Shown piece after piece: positions 34,461 to 46,169 of a DNA stretch of 64,000 nucleotides (position 1 is the stretch's first letter; each line of letters opens with the position of its first letter). The notes beneath the pieces were generated by a model, which worked only from the letters and a program-made list of their open reading frames with translations, had not been told where the DNA came from and made no database searches. Source of the stretch: Magicicada septendecula (taxonomy: Eukaryota > Arthropoda > Insecta > Hemiptera > Cicadidae); contig CM068367.1 in the NCBI GenBank assembly GCA_034769895.1, positions 690,794,268 through 690,858,267 on the forward strand. Direction: 5' to 3'. The position numbers and the translations under genes are program-made.

Positions 34461-35282
34461 TCTCTTTTTTTAGTTACTTTCTGCAGTTTTCTTTCCTCTC
34501 CTATTCTTGTCAATACTTCATCATTCCTCACTAATAAATGTAGGCCTACTTGTATACAAATTTGTTACACACATTTCACTTAAAATTAAAGAAATTTTAT
34601 CATCACAAAGTATTTTCAAACTACATGGAGACAAATATTACACAGAACATAGAACAGAATATTCAGTAATTGAACAAGCAAAGCAAATTCTCAGTTTTAA
34701 CTTAAGAGTTTGGCATTTGTCTGTCTGTCTCTCCGTTTTGGGTATGTCCCACAATAACTTTTGAATGCATCAACTAGTTTTCATAAAGCTTGGTATGCAT
34801 GTTCATAGTTTTACTCTACAGAGTCCCTATTGTTTTTTAGATTGAACCTCCAAAAAATGGTGGGCAGTAGGCAAAAGCATGAGGTCAAAATTGTGAAAAA
34901 TCGCAAAAATCCATGTTTTATCAACCTAAAGAGAATTTTAAGCAAAATCTGAATATAGTGTATAGGTTTAGAAATTTCAAAATTTTAGGACAGTTTGAAC
35001 CAAAAACAGGATAAAAATTATGAAAACATGGTAAAAATCCAACTGGGTATCAGAGTAAATGGATTTTTAACTGAACTCCAAATATAGCATTTACTATAAT
35101 TTTTTTTTTAATTTAAGGGGACCATGAGCCAAAAACGTAACTCAAAATTTTAAGAAAATTGTAAAAGCCTGTGTGGGATAAGTTATGAGGAATTTTAATC
35201 GTGCTACAAACTTAGTATCAGCTTTCCTTGCAAATTTTGGATCACCTTCAAAAAGTTTGTAATTTTTTATATATATAAAACG
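34461..35282. repeat. TCTGTCTGTCTC-type interspersed repeat and AT-rich spacer
   Basis: From about 34710: TTTGTCTGTCTGTCTCTCC, 'aacttttgaatgcatc' and 'aagcttggtatgcatg', the same kind of short repeat as at 2816-3094, followed by AT-rich sequence with repeated 'ccaaaaac' and 'aaaatcc' words. Class unknown; no gene. Confidence 0.3.
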
Positions 35283-35426
35283 TATCTCAAATCGAGTATG
35301 TCCGAGACTCGCCTGAGTGGTCTGGCGACTATATCTATAGAACATCAGTTACCTGCATCACTTGATTACAACGAAGTCATAAACGAGTTTACCAGTGCAA
35401 AAACTAGACAAGTATTTTTTAACTAA
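35283..35426 (+). pseudogene. hAT transposase, extreme C-terminus
   Basis: An open stretch reading YLKSSMSETRLSGLATISIE, then HQLPASLDYNEVINEF and a stop at 35424-35426. This is the end of the hAT dimerisation domain (cf. YLRSSIGQERLTNMSIISIE in the element at 40104). The rest of the protein is absent. Confidence 0.65.
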
Positions 35427-35645
35427 GATGTATAATACATTACTTTTGTTATATTTCAATTATAATGAATTTTAGTTAGTATTTTAATTTTAAGTTATCA
35501 CATGGGCATACGTTTTTATTGTCTCACGATTCCTTGCATTGTCTCTACAATTTTTATTGTAGCCGTTCGCTGCATCGTAAACGCGAAAAAGTTCTAGTTA
35601 TTTGATAAACAAAACAATGCAAACATTCCTAGTCATCATCTGAAG

Positions 35646-38576
35646 CAGGGCCGGTGCAAGGTATTTTGCCTCCCTAGGCGAAATATCTAAAAGCGCCCCC
35701 CCCCCAAAATACCACTACGATTGATGGAATGTTTATGTATTTTATACGAATTACAAAATATAATGCAAGTAAAATAGTTTCAGCTAACTGTGAAAATTAC
35801 AACTACAGTTTGAGTTACTTCTTATTATATTTATTCATTGACAATAAATGATAGACAAACTTATTGCATATTTTATAATATTTAGACCGAAATATGTAAA
35901 AAGTGAGATTTTACAAAATCTAACAAGAAGTAGCAGGAGGCAATTTTAGATATAATAATAAACATAATATGTAATATATAACAATACATATGATATACAA
36001 TATAACAAAATTACATTTTCTTTTTTTTAGTTTTAAGCTTTGAAAAAGTAGAAACTAGTTCATCGAGGTCTATTTTTTGAGCTAATTCTTGTTCAATTGA
36101 TAATGTGGCCAGTCCCACCAGTCTTTCTTGAGTCATAGACGATCTCAAGTACGTCTTGATTAGTTTAAGCTTAGAAAAGCTTCTCTCTCCCGTAGCTACT
36201 GAAACCGGCAGCGTCAGCATAATCCTCAGAGCAATACACAAATTAGGCACACTTTCTTGTAAGTTGGACTTGCAAATGAAGTCAAGAACTTCCTTTGGTG
36301 TAGACTTCTTAGGAACATGCCTTGAGATGGCCTGAAGCTCACTGCACAGCTCAGAAGCATCAATATCCCTGGATTCATTATGAGTCAACGCCTTTTCTAA
36401 CTTAATGCATTCATCTAGGACGTACTTGGTTGGTTTCTTATCTAAGGTGTTGATATGATACAGGAATCCAAATACGGATGTGATCTGCTTCATCTGAGTA
36501 AACCTTTCGTCAATTGAAGTTATTGTTGTGTCAAGGATAGCAAAATAAAAGTTTACTTTGAACTGCTTCTTTGCATCTTGAATAGGCTCATCTTCTGCTT
36601 CATACAAAAACTGCCTTTTCTTGTTTTTCAAGCGTTTCGGCACTGACTCTGACTCAAACTCAGCTGGAATGCCCAGTTCTTCTGCAATTTCTCTAGCATC
36701 CACTAGCATCTTCTCAAATCCTTTGTCACTTCTGCAGTTTTCAAGGAACTGTTTTGTTGCACAAATCTGTTTTGTAGCAACAGCTAGATCAAATTCTTTG
36801 GATTGGAGAAGTTTGCTTGTCAAATTAATTTCAAACAAGATGTTATGCCACACAACAAGAGACACCACAAATCTAAAATTTCCAATATTTTTGGCAATTG
36901 CTTGAGCTTCTACTTTTGAAATATTAGCGGATGATCCTTTCAGGTTAGTGTTCTCAACAATGTCCATAAGAGCATCATGCACCTCACTTAGCTGGTGCCG
37001 AAGTGGAAGCAAAGCATCAATTCTGCTTTCCCACCTTGTATCGCTCAGTGGTTTCAAAGTCAGAGCGGGCAAGTGGCGCATGTGAACTTTCCAACGTTGA
37101 GTTGAGCCAGCGAAGAACACGTACAAGTTTTGTACCACACAAAAGAAGGAAGTGGCAGCCAAACAACACTTAGCAGCATCATTTACGATGAGATTTATGG
37201 AATTTGAGCTACAGGGTACGAAAAATGCTCGTGGATTCACATCTAAAATCCGTCGTTGAAGACCAACGTTTTTCCCCTTCATATTGCTTCCATTGTTGAT
37301 ACGCTTGGCCACCTAAGTTAGCCAATGGAAGAGACATTTCTTCAAACTTCTCGAGAACAGCTGAAGTTAAACCAGCACCAGTAGTGTCCGAAACAGGTAC
37401 AAACCCCAAAAAGTGTTCTTTTATTTCACACTCTTTTTCGTTTTCTGTTGCCACAAAACGAACTATGATTGTCATCTGCTCAGCGTGACTCACATCGGGT
37501 GTGCAATCAAGCACTATAGCATAGCATTTAGCATTGTGAACAGCAAATAAAATCTTGTTCTGTACAGCATCGCTCAACAGTTTGATCAATTCATTTTGGA
37601 TATCTTTTCCCAAATAATGAATGTGAGTCTCCTTGTCATGAACTTTTCTTAGATGCTCATGCATGACTGGATCAAACAAAGCTAGATATTCTACAAATTT
37701 AAGGAAATTTCCATTTCCACTTGTAAATAACTTTTGCTCTCTTCCACGGAATGCAAGGTTTTGGGCTCCAAGCACCCTTACCAATCCAATTAGTCTTTCT
37801 AGCACTTGATGCCAGAATTTTTCTTCTTCCCTAGTTACTCGTAAATGTTCTTCATCAATAGTTTTGTTCTTCTTTAATCTAACTTCCAGCTCTTTCCATT
37901 CTTGAAAACATGTCACATGAGCACTGTTTTTTTCATGGCTAGCTAAGATGGCAGAAATATTTTTCTAGTCATTCACACCGGCACTACATAGTAGTGCTGA
38001 TCGTCCAATCGCTTTCGAAAACAGCATGCAGCAGAAGCAGAACACCGCATTCTTTGAGGGAGAGTACAGAAGCCACAAACGATGAAGATATTCACCATTG
38101 ACTAGACACCTTTGGTAGTGAACTTTTGAAAACTTTCTTTTGTTGTGGTCTAAGGGAAAGTTGAAGTCTGTAACTTGGTTGGGTCCATGTTCGACGAGCA
38201 ATTGACGCAACTTATCATCACGAATATTCCATGTAGCAGGATCACCATAGTTAACGTCGTGGTTGGGGAGGTTAACAGTGAAACTTTCCAACACCTCCTC
38301 TTCGCGATTTAGGTCTACATCTATAACTTCATGAGAGGTACTAGCTGAAGCTGGCCTAGTTTGAACTGTTTCTGGAACAATGGTCACGTTTTGAATTTTA
38401 CTTGATTCCTCGAGGTTAACAGTTTCATCTCCTGTTTTAAATTCTTCAGGGCGTTTGTCTTGATCAGGGTGGTGTAAATACTTTAGAAATGAACCCTTTA
38501 GCTTAGACAATGATTTTTCCTCCTCAGCCTTTCTTTTGCGGTTTTGGGCTCCCGAAGCTTTTTGTCTCTCGGCCAT
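35646..38576 (-). mobile_element. hAT transposon (TTF/ZMYM type), nearly intact, - strand
   Basis: One terminal repeat, CAGGGCCGGTGCAAGG, lies at 35646; the other was not found. The protein runs from 38576 down to 36011. MAERQKASGAQNRKRKAEEE begins a basic N-terminus. A TTF-type zinc finger follows (LWLLYSPSKNAVFCFCCMLF, LASHEKNSAHVTCF). The first catalytic Asp is in VLDCTPDVSHAEQM. Then LSDTRWESRIDALLPLRHQL, and the C-terminal dimerisation domain LTLPVSVATGERSFSKLKLI ends in KKKKM. Damage: an in-frame TAG (plus-strand 37965-37967, probably from Trp) and one slip near 37300 that destroys the GQAYDNG motif of the second catalytic Asp. Otherwise about 830 codons survive, so it is fairly young. 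Confidence 0.8.
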
Positions 38577-40103
38577 GCCTTTGTTATAGCTTGATCCAAA
38601 ACATAAAAATAAAAGTTACTTTTGAAAGCCATTTTGGGATCCGCAAGGGGGGGTGCATAATTAAAATTCATTATTTTAAAAAACAGTTAACTATTGACTA
38701 ATTGATAAATTATACATTATATTGTATAAGCATAATTTTTATTAATCTGTACAATTATCTTGAAACGGCCAATTTGTTCTAAATATATTTTTAATTATAA
38801 GAAAGAATATTATAATTTCTCAGTAATCCTATTACAGCGTAAAAGAAAAATATAGACCTCTCCTTTTATAAAACAAATAGCTCACATTTTTGTAACTATA
38901 GGCCTATCTACGATTTCGAAAATTAAGTAGACGATAAAGCATTAATACAAAATATCACGTTTTTGTTCAAGCAAAGTTTTGTAATTTTTCTATCAAAAAT
39001 TCACGACTCTTACAAATGTCCCGGAAAAAATGATTTCTAAGTTATCCCTGCTACTATGAGTAAGAGAATTGAGTAATTTTTTCGAAACGCTTTAATACGC
39101 TATTTATCGACTTTGTAAAAGTTTTCGAATGACTGTTGATTTCGAAAATTAAGTAAACGATAAAACATTAATACAAAATATAACGTCACTTACATACGTC
39201 CCGGAGAAAATGATTTCTAGGTTATCCCTTAAAACGATCCCTTAACGAATCCCGTAAAACGATGTCTGAAAATCACTCGTCACTACATAGAATGCCTAGA
39301 TAATACTATTAAATATACTTAACATAGTATAAGTATATATATATATATATATATATACACATTAAAGTTTAATTAAAATATTTTGACTTTCAACAAATTC
39401 GATTAGGTGAAGCACTACACTGTGTAGTCTACACATTTACAGAATCTTTTTCTTTTCTTACCTATGTAGATGTATGGATACGATTACTCTAATATGTAAG
39501 CAAGTTTTCTTTGTAACGTTCTTGATTATTTGCCCTTTACTTTAATAAAAAGTGCAAACTAATGACCGTAACGTGCGAACTGAATTGAGATTATTACTGA
39601 GTTGGTTTCAGACAGCGCCACGCTCACATCTATGACTGTTCGACAGCTAGAGACGCCTAGAACGCAAAGTGCAAAACTGCCTCGCAGTAGACCATGGATT
39701 CAAATTTAAAAATAGATTTGTTTAGTAATTATCACGCTTATCTCGTAATTTTATTATTTTGTATGCCGTTTATATGCAAAAATAATATTGCCAATTTTTT
39801 TTAATTTGCTTTTGTCAAAACATACGGTAGGGTACTCGATTTTACGATTTATTTCATTAACAAATTATATCACCACGACCTTATTTAAATTAAAACAGGA
39901 CAGGCTTCAACAATCAAGTTTATCGTGAGTTTACAGAAGTATAAAGCCAAAACATTAGTAGAAAACACTTCGTAAAATTTTATTTTTTGTGACGTTCTGC
40001 CCGGTCTCTTTTTATGTATCTTTTACAATTAAAACTATATCATACAATATTATGTTTGTATAGGTTATTATACAAAATCATATTATATAACAAGTTATTA
40101 TAA
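38577..40103. other. AT-rich intron sequence with a diverged direct repeat and TA run
   Basis: 'cgaaaattaagtagacgata' near 38917 and 'cgaaaattaagtaaacgata' near 39145, each followed by 'tcccggaaaaaatgatttct' or 'tcccggagaaaatgatttct', form a direct repeat offset by about 230 bp. A (TA) run lies at 39334-39357. It probably includes the undetected far end of the preceding hAT. Confidence 0.45.
39334..39357. repeat. (TA)n microsatellite
   Basis: TA dinucleotides within the MDP1 intron. Confidence 0.9.
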
Positions 40104-40437
40104 CAGTGCCGTAACGAGGGCGTGGCGAAAAAGGCGCCCGCCACGGGCGCAACTGGGTTTGGGGCGCAAAACAAAGGATACCGACCCGGTTGAGAGTTGC
40201 ACGTGGTTTTTATTTTACTTGACCATTCTACTCTACATGAATCATTGAATCAACACCGACTGTCACTGGCCGTTTTTCGTCTCCTGTCCAATTAGACAGA
40301 GACACGTATTATTGCGCGCACATCACACACCCACTCTTTCTTACACTCCTAGCCCGCGTTCACATGAGGCGAAAAGCTCAGCTCAGCCAATCAGAACGTC
40401 AGGAGAAATCAGGTGACGTTGATACTCATGTGTGAAT

Positions 40438-40480
40438 CAAGACCAACTACAATATCTACAAGATATTGTAGTTGGTCTTG
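40438..40480. repeat. Perfect 20-bp-arm hairpin in the hAT 5' region
   Basis: CAAGACCAACTACAATATCT (40438-40457), a three-base spacer, then its exact reverse complement (40461-40480), between the terminal repeat and the start codon. It could be a foldback insertion or a subterminal transposase-binding structure. Confidence 0.75.
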
Positions 40481-40784
40481 TGTGAATGCAGGCTCATACA
40501 AGAACGATCTATACTGTGTAGTGTGTAGGCAAGGCGCTAGTCTTTGTTGGTCGTTCCTCGTTCATAAGATCAGCTGTGTTGTTGCTTTGTCGTAATTATT
40601 TTTATATATTTTCTCTCTTTTGTGGAACAAAACATACTGGAAAAGAAATATAATTTTGTTTACATACAACATACTGGCATACTGACTAAGTAAGTACTGT
40701 AAATAATTATATTAATAAAAACATTTATTTTAATTATATTAATAAAAAATATTAATTTTAATTAAAAAACACTTCTAGAGTAAA

Positions 40785-43298
40785 ATGCCACCAAAAAAAC
40801 CGTCCGGTGCACAGTTTAAAAAAATAAGAGAACAGAAGATTGAAAATATAAAGAAAAATATAACTCCGATTGATATTTTTCTTAAAAAATCATCTACACC
40901 TCTAGTTCATTCAAGCTTAACAACTTAATTAAATCTGCCTTCTACAAGTAGTCATGTTTCATGTGAAATTGAAACAGAAGAGAAAAGTACAATTGAACAT
41001 CAAAACCAGGAAATCGAGAAGCAATGTACATGTAACGATGATAATTATATGGTTGATGTTAAATTAGAAAATATTGATAATAATGCAAAAATAATAGATT
41101 TCAATGATCCCACAACATGGCACTTAACTAATAGTAACATACAAATATTTGTTCAACATGGACCAGAGTTGTGCGATAATTTAAGTGTTTATCCTGATAG
41201 AGAAAATAGGCATTTTGATAAAAAATGGTTTGTAAAAACCATGTCAAACGGAGAACAAGTACTCAGAAATTGGTTGATATATTGCAAGTGAAAAGATGCA
41301 CTGTTCTGTTTCCCATGTATTATTTTTGGAAAAAATCAGAATGTATGGACCACTGCGGGGTTTCGAGACTGGCAGCATTTAAATCCTATGTTACCATGTC
41401 ATGAAAATTCATTATATCATAAAAAAAGTTATGTCGAATGGAAAACTTTCGAATCAAAAATTAAGAAAGGTGGTTTTATAGACGATCAATTACAAGAAGA
41501 AATTTTAAAAGAAAAAGAAAAGTGGAGGCATATTTTAAAAGTTATTTTGGATGCCATTCTGCACTGCGTAAAAAATAATGACGCTTTGAGAGGAACTTGT
41601 GAAAAAATTGGTCATCCCGAATGTGGAAAATTTCTGAACACGATAGAATTAATTAGTCATTACGATCCTATTATTGCGCAACATATTGAAAGTCATAAGA
41701 AAAATCAAGTTAATTATTCTCTCCTATAATACAAAATGATATAATTAATATAGTTGCTTCTAAAATTAGACAGCATATTATTTCAAATATTCAAAAAGCA
41801 AAATATTTTTCTATTTTATTTGATAGCACACCTGACACTTCTCACCAGGAACAGATGACGCAAATTTTGCGCTATGTTAACATTGATCCCAACACGAATA
41901 AATGTAGCATTGAAGAAACCTTCATAGACTTTATTGTGACACATGAAAAAAAATGGCGAAGCACTTGCGAATGACATCGAAAACAAGTTAACATTAGACG
42001 GATTAAATATTAGAAATATAAGAGGACAATCATATGATAATGGAGCGAATATGGCAGGTAAATACAAGGGGGTACAAGCCAGGATATTACGTTTCAACAA
42101 TATGGCGAGGTTTGTTCCATGCACGGCTCACAGCCTTAATTTAATAGGCGTTCATGCTGCACAAACATCTGTTCAAATGAAATCATGTTTTGAAACAATT
42201 CAACAATTGTTTAACTTTTTTGTAAATTCTACTAGTAGATGGGATCTTTTAAAGGAAAAATTATCTGTTCGTCTCAAAGGTTTAAGTGACACGAGGTGGT
42301 CCGCGAAAGCTAACGCGGTTAAAGCTTTACGAAATCAATTGCCTTTTATAATAGAACTTCTTAATGAAATGTGTGATGGACAAAGACAAGTTACAGTAGA
42401 CTCTGTAACAAATGCTCGAATGTTGCTAAAATTATTAACAAAATTTAAATTTGTTGCACTATTAATATTTTGGGATACAATATTAGGAAAGATAAATAAA
42501 GTAAATTTACTTTTACAAGAAAGAAAAACCACAGTCGGAAATGCTGCGAAAATGATAAATGCTCTAAAAAATGAAATTCAACAGTACCGAAATGATTTTT
42601 TCGATTCGCTTCACAATTCAGCAAAAAGTTTAGCCGAAACAACAAATATTGAAACTTACATTCCAGAAAAGAGACGGCGCAAAATAAAAAATATGCCTGG
42701 TGAGAAAGCTACTGATGATTCGTTTGCCATGAATGAAAGTGCATTACTAAAAAAAGAAATGTGTGAAGTTTTAGATATAATACTGATACAACTCAATGAT
42801 AGATTTACTGCTTTGCAAGAGGTCGCAAACGACTTCAGTTTTTTAAATGGACACGCTTTAAAAATCATGCCGCTAGATGATCTTAAACGATGTGCAGCAG
42901 ACCTAGCATTGAAATATAATAGCGACTTAGATGCTCCAGAATTTGTATGTGAAATTGAGAGTTTCAAATATCAAGCCATGGAAGTTTTTGAAAATTTAGG
43001 GGATATGGACGCTTTTCAAATCTTGCAAAAAAATTACGAACTCTCATTACAAAACACGTATCCAAATCTAGACCTAGCATTAAGGATTTTCATAACAATG
43101 CCTGTAACAACAGCTTCCTGCGAACGTTCGTTTAGCAAATTAAAAATTGTAAAATCGTACCTTCGTTCTTCTATTGGACAAGAGCGATTAACAAACATGT
43201 CTATAATATCAATTGAAAAAGATGTTACCAAAACATTAAATTATGACGATATAATAGATGTGTTTGCAAATGAAAAAGCGAGAAAAATTAATTTATAA
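40785..43298 (+). pseudogene. hAT transposase of the element at 40104, four disabling changes
   Basis: Starts MPPKKPSGAQFKKIREQK. In order: basic N-terminus; DPTTWHL...FVQHGPELCD; TTF zinc finger (DALFCFPCIIFG, GFRDWQHLN, CHENSLYH); first catalytic Asp in LFDSTPDTSHQEQM; second in IRGQSYDNGANMAG; SDTRWSAKANAVKALR; dimerisation domain MPVTTASCERSFSKLKIVKS to the end. Damage: TAA at 40926-40928, TGA at 41289-41291 (in the zinc-finger region), a two-base slip near 41720, and one extra A in the eight-A run near 41945. The last 451 codons (41943-43298) are open. It cannot make active transposase as it stands, though the homopolymer slip could be a sequencing error. Confidence 0.85.
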
Positions 43299-43625
43299 AA
43301 TATGCTGAACTGTTTTATGTTTTTATTATATTATTTTAACATATACCTATGTTTTGTATTTCTTTTATTTTGTCGTCATTGAATATGAATAAAAATTTGT
43401 TCTTATTTAGGTTATAGATTATTTATTTTCAAATACCTTGACAAATACATTATTGTATATACAGGCAACTCATTTTGATGAGGTTAATAGTATTTAATAT
43501 ATTGCATTTAGTAAAATTTAACTTGTTACATTAAAATTTTTAATTTTTTTTGTTATTATTGGGTTACGGGGAGGCGCAAGTTAGACACTTGCCACAGGCG
43601 CTTCATACCCTCGTTACGGCACTGC

Positions 43626-43631
<6 letters not shown>

Positions 43632-43656
<25 letters not shown>
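43632..43656. repeat. (TA)n microsatellite
   Basis: TA dinucleotides next to the right target duplication of the hAT. The AT-rich site may have been the target. Confidence 0.85.
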
Positions 43657-44814
43657 ACTTGAAAAATACGAAGCACTATAGAAAGTGAAACCCTTGGAAA
43701 AAACATAGCAGCCAATGGCGATGATATTTCTTATGAGCGTTGTTGCCAAGTCTTAACTCCCCCTCAAACTTGTTAATCTCTTTTGGTACTTTATACACAC
43801 GCGGTTACTCTCCGCGCTCATTAGTTGTGACTAATGACTAATATTAATAATATTAATACATGACCTTGTGCATGAGGTAGGGTAACAGTGTATTATTCAC
43901 TAACTGCAGATTATCACCTTCAATAAAGCCGACTCGTGTGTGCCGTCGGCATTTTGCTATCAATGTAGGCTTTTCTTTAAGTGATACAAGAATGTGCCAA
44001 CAACATAGATGGAGATAAAAGTTGATAAGAATTGCTTTGATAGCTGACGTTAACTATTTCAGCAATTTAAAAAATAAACAGATGGCTATTTCACTGTTAA
44101 ATGATCTCACGTGCGCGTGCGTTTAACTTGCTACTGCTCATTGCTTCGTGCGAATGTGTTCAAATATTGTGACGTGCATCAGGTAATACAAGAAAGTGAG
44201 AGAGAGAGCGCGCGCGAAGAGTGATAAAGAGAGTGGAGAGTGTCTGTTAGGTGTGCTCTGTGTCTTGTGTCTTGACCACAATACAATAATAACTTTACGT
44301 TAGTTTGTCCACACTGTAGTCATAAGAACAATGCTTTTTTCTAAAGTTTGCATAGACTAGTAAGATGTTGCCAGGCTAGACTAATAAATTACAAAGAGGG
44401 ATTACACAGCTTTCACCATACAAAATTATCTACCGTCTACAAATTATACTTAACATAAACATTCAAGTATATAATGAACACAAATTATCTTGGATCTAGC
44501 AATAAACGTAATTAAAAAAAATCAAACAACTCTAGTTAACGAGTTACGAGAAATCTAAGAGCAGATTGGATAAGAAATACATAAACCAAAAAGTACAAAT
44601 GCACAGTCGCAAATTTTGTAAATTAGCATCGTGTTCACTGATCCAGCGTACAGTATTACGTGTTTAATGCTGATGTCTTGTGTACGTATAGAATTTATCT
44701 TCTATAAATGTGTGCGAGCCATTCTGTTACTTAAGTTACTCATATACGATACTTGTAATTTGATATGTATGCTTACTACTTGCTGACACCTTAACTGTCT
44801 GCTCTTTTTTTAAG

Positions 44815-45033
44815 GATGGGTTTTATATTTGACAAGTATGGAGAGAATTTGATTTTACACGACGATGTAGAAGTTATAATTAGATCGCTGTTTGAAATGG
44901 GTTACGAAATGGCCATCTCGTCTCGGTGTAAATGCGAGAAAGATGCACTATACCTTCTGGACTTAATGGGCGTCAAACAATACTTTCATTACATCATTAT
45001 TAATAACGTCAACAAAACATATCATATTCAGAA
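44815..45033 (+). CDS. MDP1: MDP1-like phosphatase, internal exon
   Basis: A 219-base exon with acceptor (TTTTTTTAAG|G) and donor (CAGAA|GTAAGT). It reads MGFIFDKYGENLILHDDVEV, then SLFEMGYEMAISSRCKCEKD, LLDLMGVKQYFHYIIINN and HIQK. It matches the middle of MDP1 (human: RLYPEVPEVLKRLQSLGVPG, AAASRTSEIEGANQLLELFD, YFVHREIYPGSKITHF). AISSR corresponds to HAD motif II (AASRT), here with Cys where Thr is usual (SRC). Phases agree with the exon at 33564. The next exon, expected to carry FFDDE (HAD motif IV), was not found to the right and may lie beyond the window. No stop or frame damage. Confidence 0.75.
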
Positions 45034-45584
45034 GTAAGTATCTACTACTAGGTTATGGTAATAATTTGTTTCCAAGTTTTCCTGATTTTTAAAAATATTT
45101 TTATTTTAATAGTAGTTGCATGGTGTCTTGGATTTTAAGTGTAGGCTACATAAAGGCGGTGCATATATTGTATGCAATGTCCTTTATTGATTTTCACACC
45201 TTTCAATTCATCCGAAAGGCAGTGGCGTGGTCAAGATTTCTATCTGATCTAGGGAAGGGGACGGGATAGATTTTTTATGAACAAAACTACAAAAATGAAT
45301 CAAAGGCAACCTCCGATCGTGAACGAAGGCTCTGTGACGGAGCGATCCCTGCAAAAGTTAAAAATGTTAATGTTAGTTCGACACTGTTGTAATATTTTGT
45401 AATATTTCAATACCTACGGAAATAGTTTAGTAATCCATACTGAGTGTAGTACTCCGAACGCAGTCAATATCTCTGGAACTGCTGATATAAGAAAAGTAAG
45501 AATGTTAATGTACAGTAGTTTAGGCGAGTCAATACTACTCTGTCGAGAGAGGAAGGATTCAGGTAAAGCGAGAAAAGCAGTGAA
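45034..45584. other. Spacer with a possible transposon end (CAGTGGCGTGG)
   Basis: CAGTGGCGTGGTCAAGA near 45230 resembles hAT-type terminal repeats and may be the left end of the hAT relic at 46.2-46.8 kb. No gene seen. Presumed intron of MDP1. Confidence 0.35.
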
Positions 45585-45711
45585 TTTTCATGCACTAACG
45601 TCATAGGCGATACTACCGTCTCCCTCCCAGTGTATAGCAGAGCATTTTCATGCACTAACGTCATAGGCGATACTACCGTCTCCCTCCCAGTGTCTAGCAG
45701 AGCATTTTTTA
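45585..45711. repeat. Two tandem copies of a 60-bp unit
   Basis: 'tttcatgcactaacg' recurs exactly 60 bases later (tgcactaacg at 45591 and 45651), each followed by 'tcataggcgatactaccgtc' and 'tccctcccagtgt'. The two copies differ at about one position, so the duplication is recent. Confidence 0.85.
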
Positions 45712-46169
45712 AAACAATTCATGTATTATAGGCCTACTGGTAGCAATACCTGTGTTTTATGGGTCATGAGTAGTGTAATGTGTTGTGTTTAACTTTGTTA
45801 TTATTGTAGATTATTTTTACCGTAGGCGGATTACGTTATGGAAATATAAATTCCGTTCAAAACATTTTAAAACTTTTCTTGATTTTCAGGCTAAGTTAAA
45901 ATTGAAAAACTAGGGCCATCAAGACTAGAACTCAAAAGCAGAAAGAATATAAAGAACATGGAAGTAAAAAACGAAAGTAGTGTTACTAGAAATTACTAAT
46001 ATGATGCTGCTGACCAGTTACGTGGTTGCGAAGTTAAAAACAAGTGCTACGGCATGAAACCTGTCAGGTGGTAATAACTTAAAACAGTTCGTAAAAAAAA
46101 ACAAGGCCAGTGAGGCTCTCATAAATAAGGAAAAAAGACATTAGGTATCAGTTATGGTAAGAATTTAAA
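45712..46169. other. Spacer without recognisable gene
   Basis: No domain or repeat end recognised. It may be the decayed N-terminal part of the hAT relic that follows. Confidence 0.35.

Larger units (their letters stand above)
40104..43624 (+). mobile_element. hAT transposon with terminal repeats and 8-bp target duplication, + strand
   Basis: Ends CAGTGCCGTAACGAGGG (from 40104) and its inverse CCCTCGTTACGGCACTG (to 43624). Flanks TATTATAA (40096-40103) and CATTATAA (43625-43632) are an 8-bp duplication with one mismatch, the hAT hallmark. The 3.5-kb element encodes a TTF/ZMYM-type transposase from the ATG at 40785 to 43298. Young, since the ends, flanks and most of the frame are intact. Confidence 0.88.
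33625..44814 (+). other. 11.2-kb intron of MDP1, filled with transposons
   Basis: The interval between two phase-matched MDP1 exons. It holds a LINE tail, a TCTGTCTG-type repeat, a hAT C-terminus, two near-complete hAT elements on opposite strands and microsatellites. 33625-34251 and 43657-44814 show no gene. 44205-44240 is a short GA/GC simple stretch. Confidence 0.6.

Noticed and set aside
38577-40103. Right terminal repeat of the - strand hAT
   Set aside because: No inverse of CAGGGCCGGTGC found, so its far end is left open.
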